Below are positions 5,685-10,871 of a DNA stretch of 10,871 nt, one piece after another. Location: contig CALIGP010000141.1 in the NCBI GenBank assembly GCA_938021455.1, forward strand, positions 1 to 10,871. Direction: 5' to 3'. The DNA comes from an uncultured Lewinella sp. (lineage in GTDB: Bacteria > Bacteroidota > Bacteroidia > Chitinophagales > Saprospiraceae). Under the pieces are notes generated by a model, which worked only from the letters and a program-made list of their open reading frames with translations, was not told the DNA's origin and ran no database searches. The translations under genes and the position numbers were made by a program. Within the stretch, counting starts at the first letter, position 1, and each line of letters starts with the position of its first letter.

Positions 5685-8600
5685 ATGGCAAAATTGAAAC
5701 GAAACGATAATAAAGTAAGTCTCGTCCGGTACCGGAATTCGAGCACGGTTGCGCTAACTATCCTGCTGTTTTTCTGCTTAGCGAGCTCTTCGCTCTTCGG
5801 ACAGACAAAGACAATTACCGGAGCGGTAGTAGATTCAGATGGTATAGAGTTGATTGGTGTAAACATCCTACAAAAAGGAACCAGCAACGGTACCGTTACT
5901 GATTTTGACGGTAATTATTCACTTACCCTTATTGAAGGGGAGCGAGTCCTCACCTATTCTTATACCGGCTACGAATCGATAACTGAAGACGTAGGAAGTC
6001 GTAGCGAAATTGATATCATACTAACTTCCGGCGCTACTCTGGATGAAGTCGTAGTTGTTGGTTACGGCCGCCAGAAAAAATCAGATTTAACGGGGGCCGT
6101 AGCCAGCGTTAAAGTGGAAGATTTAGAGGGCATTCCTACTTCAAGAGTGGACCAAATCCTACAGGGAAGATCCGCTGGTGTCCAGATAACGAACGTTAGT
6201 GGAGCACCTGGTGCGGGAACGGTAATTCGTGTAAGAGGCGGAAATTCAATTGAAGGAAATAACGAGCCACTGTGGGTAATTGATGGGATCATCGTTGGGC
6301 AAAATTATAATCTGAATAACCTTAACCCTAATGATATAGCCTCGATTGAAGTTCTTAAGGATGCTTCTTCTGTTGCTATTTACGGTAGTAGGGGGGCCAA
6401 CGGTGTCATACTGGTGACGACCAAGTTAGGGACTAAAATAGCGGGTGGTAAGCCAGTCGTTTCTGTTGGCCTTAGTTCTGGTATTCAATCGGCATTGGGC
6501 CGTCCTGCTTTGCTGAATGGTGTACAACACGCTGAGTACGCCAACGAAGATGCAAGATTCAGAAATACTTCAGAGCCTTTTCCGGACATTGGCAGCGTCA
6601 CGAATACGGATTGGTTTGACATCATCATGCGAGATGCAGCTATGTACAGTGCAGATGTTTCTGTTGCTGGTAGTAGTGAAAATGGTGATGTAAATTACTA
6701 CGTTTCCGGTAACTACTTTGATCAAGATGGCATCGTAGAAACGACGGGGATTCAAAAGTTTATACTCCGATCTAACTTAGACATTAAGCTGTCTGAGAAA
6801 GTAAAAGCCGGGGTTCGACTTAACTTTTCGCAATTCGATACGGACAATGGTGTGGTAGGTTATGGTAATGTTTTCAATCTGGGGCAAATACCCGGCCGGG
6901 ATGCTGATGGAAACTTTACCCAGCAAGACCCGATTAGTGGAGGACCTTACGTAAACGCATTGGCTAATTCACAGCTTAACATTAACGAATCCCAAACGAA
7001 TAACTTTTTGGGGACGGTGTTCCTGGAGTACAGTCCGTTGAAGAATCTGATTATTCGTTCTACGTTTAATCCTGAAATAAATAATGTAAAACGAAACCGG
7101 TTTAACTCCCCTCAGCGACCAGACTATCAGTTTGTAGGAAACTTTGGTGACGCCAGTGTAAACACGGTTAGTAGCATAGGGTGGAATAATGAGAATACTA
7201 TTCAGTACTCACCAGACATTGGAGAAAGCCAATCACTTACCTTATTGGGAGGTATGTCTGCCCAAAAGTTTACCCTGGAATCCAGTTCGGCTCAAGCCTT
7301 CGGGATCACAAGTGACGCAACGACATTCAATAATTTAGCCCTTGGATCTGATCCAACCAGAAATACGATAGGGTCGGGCTATGACGCTTTCCAAATCGTC
7401 TCTTTCTTCGGCCGGGTAAATTATTCACTAAAGAATAAGTATTTGTTTACCCTCGTAGGAAGAGCGGATGGATCATCCCGTTTTGCAGAGGGCAATAAGT
7501 ACAATTTCTTCCCATCGGTGGCAGTAGCCTGGAAACTTTCCGAGGAACAGTTCATCGCTGATATGGGCCTGTTTGATGAGCTAAAACTTAGAGCGAGTTA
7601 CGGTCGGTCAGGAAGTCAGGCTATTGGTTCTTTCCGAACTTTGGCAATCATTACGGATGCTTCAACAAGCTATAATGGAGTGTTGGCCTCTGGCGCGACT
7701 TTGGGTAGACCGGCAAATGAGCAACTAAAATGGGAAACCACTAATCAACTTGATATTGCGCTGGAAGCTTCTTTTTTAAATGGCCGAATTTTTACCGAAC
7801 TCAACTACTATAAGAAGAACACTTTTGACCTTTTGCTTAATGTACGCTTACCCAGACAGACGGGCTTTGAAAGCCGACTGCAGAACCTAGGGGAAGTACA
7901 GAATAAAGGACTGGAATTACTGGTGAACACCGTGAATGTTTCAAAGGCTTCTTTCAAGTGGTCTACGATGCTTACACTTTCGGGTAATCGGAATAAAGTG
8001 CTCGACTTAGGCGGCGTTGATTTTATTAACATCGTAAGCCCCAATGCTCAGTCTGGGCCTGGAGGTCGATTAATTGTTGGACAGCCAGCTCCTGTCTTCG
8101 TAGGGGTGGATTACTTAGGAACTTGGAAAACTCAGGAGGAAATTGATGCCTCTGGTCAGCAAAACCAGGATGTCGGCGGAGCACGTTTTGATGACCCTAA
8201 TGGAGACGGAATTATTACCGAAGATGATTTTTATGTGCTGGGCAATCCACAGCCTGATTTTATCTACGGACTGCAGAACACCTTTAAGTTTAATAATCTT
8301 GAGTTCTCTTTCTTTATTCAGGGTACACAAGGAAATGAAGTTTCTAATTCAAGAACGGTAACTCACTTTTTCGGTAGACCAGGTGCTCCGAAATACGAGG
8401 AAACGCTCAATAGATGGACGCCGGATAACCCTACTTCAGACATTCCAAGAGCAGGAGCAATGGAGGCCTTGGGTGAGATTCCTAATAATTCTGAATTCAT
8501 CGAAGATGGCTCTCACCTTCGTCTGAAGTCGGTAAGGTTAGGCTATGATTTGCCAGTTGACAAATGGGGCCTTGGCAGTGTCAGAAGTCTTAATGTTTAT

Positions 8601-8753
8601 GTCGTTGGTAGTAACCTCTTGCTATTGTCTGATTTTAGATTGCTTGATCCTGAAACTAGTCAGTTTGGTAACGGAAATGTTACCCAAGGATTTGCTAGTG
8701 GTCAGTTCCCCAATCCAAGAATAGTAACATTTGGGTTAAACGCATCTTTCTAA
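5685..8753 (+). CDS. SusC/RagA-type TonB-dependent outer-membrane transporter
   Basis: This 1022-residue protein forms a TonB-gated outer-membrane beta-barrel that imports a ligand captured together with its SusD partner. After a basic N-terminal region, residues 21-39 form the hydrophobic signal core, with cleavage near LFGQ/TKT. Residues 41-113 are a carboxypeptidase-regulatory-like beta-sandwich (ITGAVVDSDG, GTSNGTVTDFDGNYSL). The SusC hallmark DEVVVVGYGRQKK (120-132) leads into the plug domain, about 133-248 (LQGRSAGVQI, RVRGGNSI, ASSVAIYGSRGANGVILV). The remainder is the barrel, including GRADGSSRF (592-600), LKWETTNQLDIALE (681-694), a calcium-loop-like DDPNGDGIITEDD (836-848) and a terminal Phe as in an outer-membrane assembly signal. 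Length is normal for the family, and no extra N-terminal STN domain is present, so there is no sign that it signals to an anti-sigma factor. It lies 40 bases upstream of susD in the same direction. The substrate cannot be read from the sequence. The gene looks more AT-rich than the BNR gene upstream. Confidence 0.97.
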   Translation: MAKLKRNDNKVSLVRYRNSSTVALTILLFFCLASSSLFGQTKTITGAVVDSDGIELIGVNILQKGTSNGTVTDFDGNYSLTLIEGERVLTYSYTGYESITEDVGSRSEIDIILTSGATLDEVVVVGYGRQKKSDLTGAVASVKVEDLEGIPTSRVDQILQGRSAGVQITNVSGAPGAGTVIRVRGGNSIEGNNEPLWVIDGIIVGQNYNLNNLNPNDIASIEVLKDASSVAIYGSRGANGVILVTTKLGTKIAGGKPVVSVGLSSGIQSALGRPALLNGVQHAEYANEDARFRNTSEPFPDIGSVTNTDWFDIIMRDAAMYSADVSVAGSSENGDVNYYVSGNYFDQDGIVETTGIQKFILRSNLDIKLSEKVKAGVRLNFSQFDTDNGVVGYGNVFNLGQIPGRDADGNFTQQDPISGGPYVNALANSQLNINESQTNNFLGTVFLEYSPLKNLIIRSTFNPEINNVKRNRFNSPQRPDYQFVGNFGDASVNTVSSIGWNNENTIQYSPDIGESQSLTLLGGMSAQKFTLESSSAQAFGITSDATTFNNLALGSDPTRNTIGSGYDAFQIVSFFGRVNYSLKNKYLFTLVGRADGSSRFAEGNKYNFFPSVAVAWKLSEEQFIADMGLFDELKLRASYGRSGSQAIGSFRTLAIITDASTSYNGVLASGATLGRPANEQLKWETTNQLDIALEASFLNGRIFTELNYYKKNTFDLLLNVRLPRQTGFESRLQNLGEVQNKGLELLVNTVNVSKASFKWSTMLTLSGNRNKVLDLGGVDFINIVSPNAQSGPGGRLIVGQPAPVFVGVDYLGTWKTQEEIDASGQQNQDVGGARFDDPNGDGIITEDDFYVLGNPQPDFIYGLQNTFKFNNLEFSFFIQGTQGNEVSNSRTVTHFFGRPGAPKYEETLNRWTPDNPTSDIPRAGAMEALGEIPNNSEFIEDGSHLRLKSVRLGYDLPVDKWGLGSVRSLNVYVVGSNLLLLSDFRLLDPETSQFGNGNVTQGFASGQFPNPRIVTFGLNASF

Positions 8754-8793
8754 TTGGTAGACTTTCCTGAGTCTAATAAAAAATAAAAAAACG

Positions 8794-10362
8794 ATGAAAA
8801 ATAGTTTTTATCTAGCGATACTGCTCTTGTTTGTAGGCTTTACAAGTTGCAAGGATTTTCTGCAAGAAGACCCCCGAGATATCATTTCCCCAACGAATTT
8901 TTTCAACTCTGAATCTGATGCCAGAGCGGCAGTCACAGGAGTTTACGCTATTCTTAAAAATAATGCCATTTATGGTCAAGTAGGTCTTGATGCCTGGTAT
9001 GAGAATGGCGCCGATGTGGTAGGCCCTAACAGAGGTTGGGGAATTATTGCTTCCATTTGCGGCTATACCATGAATGAAGGAAACGCTGGCGATATTCAGC
9101 AGTTGATGGGCATTGCCCAGACTTGGAAAGACCTTAACAAAATTGTCCTCAATACAAACGTTATTCTAGATAACGTTCAGAATAACGAGAACATCCCGCT
9201 TGCTGCAAGAGACGAGATTGTTGGGGAAGCACTATTTCTGCGCTCTCTGGCTTTCTACCACTTGACCAACCTGTGGGGTGATGTCCCCTATTACCGGGAG
9301 AACCTATCAATTGATGAAATTGGTAGTTTAGGCCGGACCGATAAAGATCAAATTCGGGACGAAATTTTGGTAGATCTGCAGGAAGCACAAAACCTGATGC
9401 TTGATGTCATTCCTGCCAACGAAAATGGTAAGGCCTCTAAGTGGGTAGCTGCTATGGTGATGGCGAAGATTTATCTGACACAGGAAAATTGGCAAGCAGC
9501 GAAAGACAAATCATTAGAGATTATTAATGATTCCCCTTACGAGATGCTGGCTGATTACGGAGAGGTGTTTAGCCCGTCCAACGAGTATAATTCAGAAATT
9601 ATCTGGGAGTTGGACTTTGCCAGAGATATTACCTCAGTATTAGACGAGCCCTTCGCGGGGAGAGCTTTTGCTGGAAACGCAAACTGGCGGGCAAGTATCT
9701 TTAGCCCCAGACTGAGAGACGAGCCTCTGAATAGTGACGAAAGAGGAATGCTGAGAGACATTCTTACTAGTCGGGGCGAAGCAATGAATGGCACCGGCCT
9801 TCAAATTCCACTACCAGATTTGGTAAATAAATTCCCGGTTAATGATTTAAGGAGGCCGCATAACATAATTACTAACTTCCAAGGGGTCGAGTTGAAGTTT
9901 CCCTACATGCCAAAACTCTGGAACCTTGATATTGCAACCTCTCCTCGATTTAATCATAGTGACAACAGAATTGTGTTCCGCTTATCTGATGTGTATTTGA
10001 TGGCCGCTGAAGCTGAAAACGAATTGAATGGCCCCGCGAATGCATATCAATACATCAACGAAGTAAGGAAGAGGGCCTATGCTACCCAGGCAGAATGGGA
10101 ACTAACCGGACTAAACCAGGCAGAATTCACAGACGCCCTTCGTGATGAGCGGAAATGGGAGCTGGCAGGCGAAGGACACCGAAGAATGGACCTAATTCGT
10201 TGGGGTATCTTACTGGACGTTGTAAGATCTACTGAATATCGGGTGTATGATCCTGCCGCAAATATTCAGCCCTTCCATGTCTTATTACCCATCCCAACGG
10301 AAGAACTGAATTTGAACCCCGCACTACTGGAATCTGACCCAACAAATAATGGGTATCGATAG
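8794..10362 (+). CDS. SusD/RagB-type nutrient-binding outer-membrane lipoprotein
   Basis: This 522-residue protein is the surface lid that closes over the SusC barrel and binds the ligand. The N-terminus is a lipoprotein signal (hydrophobic residues 5-16, lipobox FTSC with Cys 19), followed by KDFLQEDP, the usual start of mature SusD proteins; the Lys-Asp after Cys partly matches the Bacteroidota surface-export signal. The N-terminal SusD helices include FLRSLAFYHLTNLWGDVPYY (148-167), the TPR-like scaffold of the family. The C-terminal SusD domain shows FRLSDVYLMAAEAENELN (395-412), LRDERKWELAGEGHRRMDL (449-467) and LLPIPTEELNLNP (497-509), ending in NNGYR. Length is typical and no frame break is seen. 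The start follows an A-rich stretch and lies 40 bases after susC, so co-transcription is expected. As the ligand-contacting regions vary between family members, the glycan or other substrate cannot be inferred. Confidence 0.96.
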   Translation: MKNSFYLAILLLFVGFTSCKDFLQEDPRDIISPTNFFNSESDARAAVTGVYAILKNNAIYGQVGLDAWYENGADVVGPNRGWGIIASICGYTMNEGNAGDIQQLMGIAQTWKDLNKIVLNTNVILDNVQNNENIPLAARDEIVGEALFLRSLAFYHLTNLWGDVPYYRENLSIDEIGSLGRTDKDQIRDEILVDLQEAQNLMLDVIPANENGKASKWVAAMVMAKIYLTQENWQAAKDKSLEIINDSPYEMLADYGEVFSPSNEYNSEIIWELDFARDITSVLDEPFAGRAFAGNANWRASIFSPRLRDEPLNSDERGMLRDILTSRGEAMNGTGLQIPLPDLVNKFPVNDLRRPHNIITNFQGVELKFPYMPKLWNLDIATSPRFNHSDNRIVFRLSDVYLMAAEAENELNGPANAYQYINEVRKRAYATQAEWELTGLNQAEFTDALRDERKWELAGEGHRRMDLIRWGILLDVVRSTEYRVYDPAANIQPFHVLLPIPTEELNLNPALLESDPTNNGYR

Positions 10363-10375
10363 CCGATCAATCGGA

Positions 10376-10406
10376 ATGATTTGACCTGAGCAAATCGTTT
10401 TCTTTT
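10376..10406 (+). terminator. Intrinsic terminator directly after susD
   Basis: ATGATTTG (10376-10383) pairs with CAAATCGT (10391-10398), giving 8 pairs including one G-T wobble around a 7-base loop, and runs straight into TTTTCTTTT. It begins 14 bases after the susD stop codon. A smaller palindrome CCGATCAATCGG (10363-10374) precedes it. It is well placed to end the susCD transcript. Confidence 0.65.
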
Positions 10407-10430
10407 GGTAATAACTAAAAGGAGTAAGAA

Positions 10431-10491
10431 AAAACGGTCGCTTCGTCTTTGCCTACTTGTTGGTAGGAGGCAAAGATGAAGCGACCGTTTT
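10431..10491. terminator. Second, 23-bp hairpin terminator, probably bidirectional
   Basis: Positions 10431-10453 pair with 10469-10491 over 23 bases with a single G-T wobble, around a 15-base loop that can itself pair further. The arms begin with AAAA and end with TTTT, and additional A bases precede the left arm, so a U-run would appear in transcripts from either side. It lies behind the first susD terminator and insulates the next gene from read-through. Confidence 0.8.
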
Positions 10492-10523
10492 GCTTCCTGC
10501 CTAATGACACATTTTTAAATTTA
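10489..10523 (+). promoter_or_regulatory. Candidate promoter for the last gene, overlapping the terminator
   Basis: TTTG (10489-10492) is followed after 23 bases by TAAATTTA (10516-10523), which matches TAnnTTTG at 5 of 6 fixed positions. The -33 box is made by the end of the terminator's right arm and its T-run. The -7 box ends 11 bases before the ATG at 10535, so the transcript would be nearly leaderless. AT-rich sequence makes chance matches likely. Confidence 0.35.
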
Positions 10524-10534
10524 AATGGAAAATA

Positions 10535-10871
10535 ATGAAGCTATTAGCTTATCTGGTATTAGGGGTAATTTCCACCTGCTCTACAAAGGCACTGCCTGAA
10601 ATAAAGCCTCCTCCTGGCCGAATTGCTATTGTGGCAGATGGGAATTCACCAGATCCCGATGATTTGGGAGCTACCGCCGTATCCATCGCTTTACTGCGTG
10701 CTACTGGTTTGGAAGGGCGATTAGTTCATTATTCGCATAGCTGCGACTTGGTCAGAGGCGCAAGAATTCCAGAACGTGCTGAGAGAGAGCGCCATGCCCT
10801 TATGCAATCAGCCTGTGACGTGACGGCCAGGCGGTGGGGTGGTTTCGATCCGTTTCATTTCTATGACGCCA
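10535..10871 (+). CDS. Exported protein with nucleoside-hydrolase-like N-terminus (partial, 3' end cut by window)
   Basis: The frame is open from ATG 10535 to the window edge, giving 112 residues and no stop. Residues 1-15 are a signal sequence; ISTC at 12-15 could be a lipobox with an unusual Thr before the Cys, or cleavage may occur near TKA/LPE. Residues 29-54 read GRIAIVADGNSPDPDDLGA and onward: a beta-strand followed by D35, D40, D42 and D43. This recalls the metal-binding Asp cluster at the start of nucleoside hydrolases and the related DUF1593 group, although the spacing is not identical. Further on are HYSHSCDLVRG (65-75) and RRWGGFDPFHFY (99-110). The enzyme class is inferred only from the N-terminus. 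It follows susCD in the same direction but is separated by two terminators, so it is likely a separate unit, perhaps related in function. The upstream ATG at 10525 is in another frame. Confidence 0.8.
   Translation, partial: MKLLAYLVLGVISTCSTKALPEIKPPPGRIAIVADGNSPDPDDLGATAVSIALLRATGLEGRLVHYSHSCDLVRGARIPERAERERHALMQSACDVTARRWGGFDPFHFYDA

Overview
The window looks like chromosome of a Bacteroidota bacterium, most likely from the Saprospiria/Lewinella side of the phylum (inference). The evidence is a SusC/SusD outer-membrane pair, a long BNR/Vps10-type exported protein of a kind common in marine Bacteroidota, start codons preceded by A-rich rather than Shine-Dalgarno sequence, and candidate promoters of the Bacteroidota form TTTG-N17-23-TAnnTTTG. 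All recognisable genes are on the + strand.

Region 1 (1-1021) is almost free of genes. The last codons of an upstream gene may end at 28, followed by a perfect 23-bp hairpin terminator. About 920 bases without a convincing gene follow. They hold a cluster of GAA-loop mini-hairpins, a polypyrimidine/polypurine inverted repeat and a GC-rich nested palindrome. Region 2 (1022-4117) is a 1031-residue secreted protein with 11 Asp-box (BNR) motifs and a helical C-terminus. It is followed by a 276-base spacer with a REP-like element.

Region 3 (4394-5313) is a probable two-gene operon. It encodes a 64-residue protein with two membrane segments and a 234-residue acidic cytoplasmic protein with a WDDEHGLG motif and a WWEFW tail. 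Region 4 (5314-5684) is a leader that turns AT-rich and carries a good promoter candidate and two small hairpins next to the next start codon.

Region 5 (5685-10362) is a susC-susD pair. The first gene encodes a TonB-dependent outer-membrane transporter and the second its lipoprotein lid, which together should bind and import an oligomeric nutrient, usually a glycan. No glycan-degrading enzyme, SusE/F protein, sigma/anti-sigma pair or hybrid two-component sensor is visible next to them. The pair ends in two consecutive terminator-like hairpins, the second with a 23-bp stem. Region 6 (10535 to the edge) is the start of an exported protein whose N-terminal strand and Asp cluster resemble nucleoside hydrolases; it appears to have its own promoter.

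The susCD genes look visibly more AT-rich than the BNR gene, so the window may join two regions of different history. No rRNA, tRNA, CRISPR array, intact insertion sequence or clear new defence-type system was seen. The least explained material is the structured non-coding DNA at 97-1021 and 4118-4393, and the small operon at 4394-5313.
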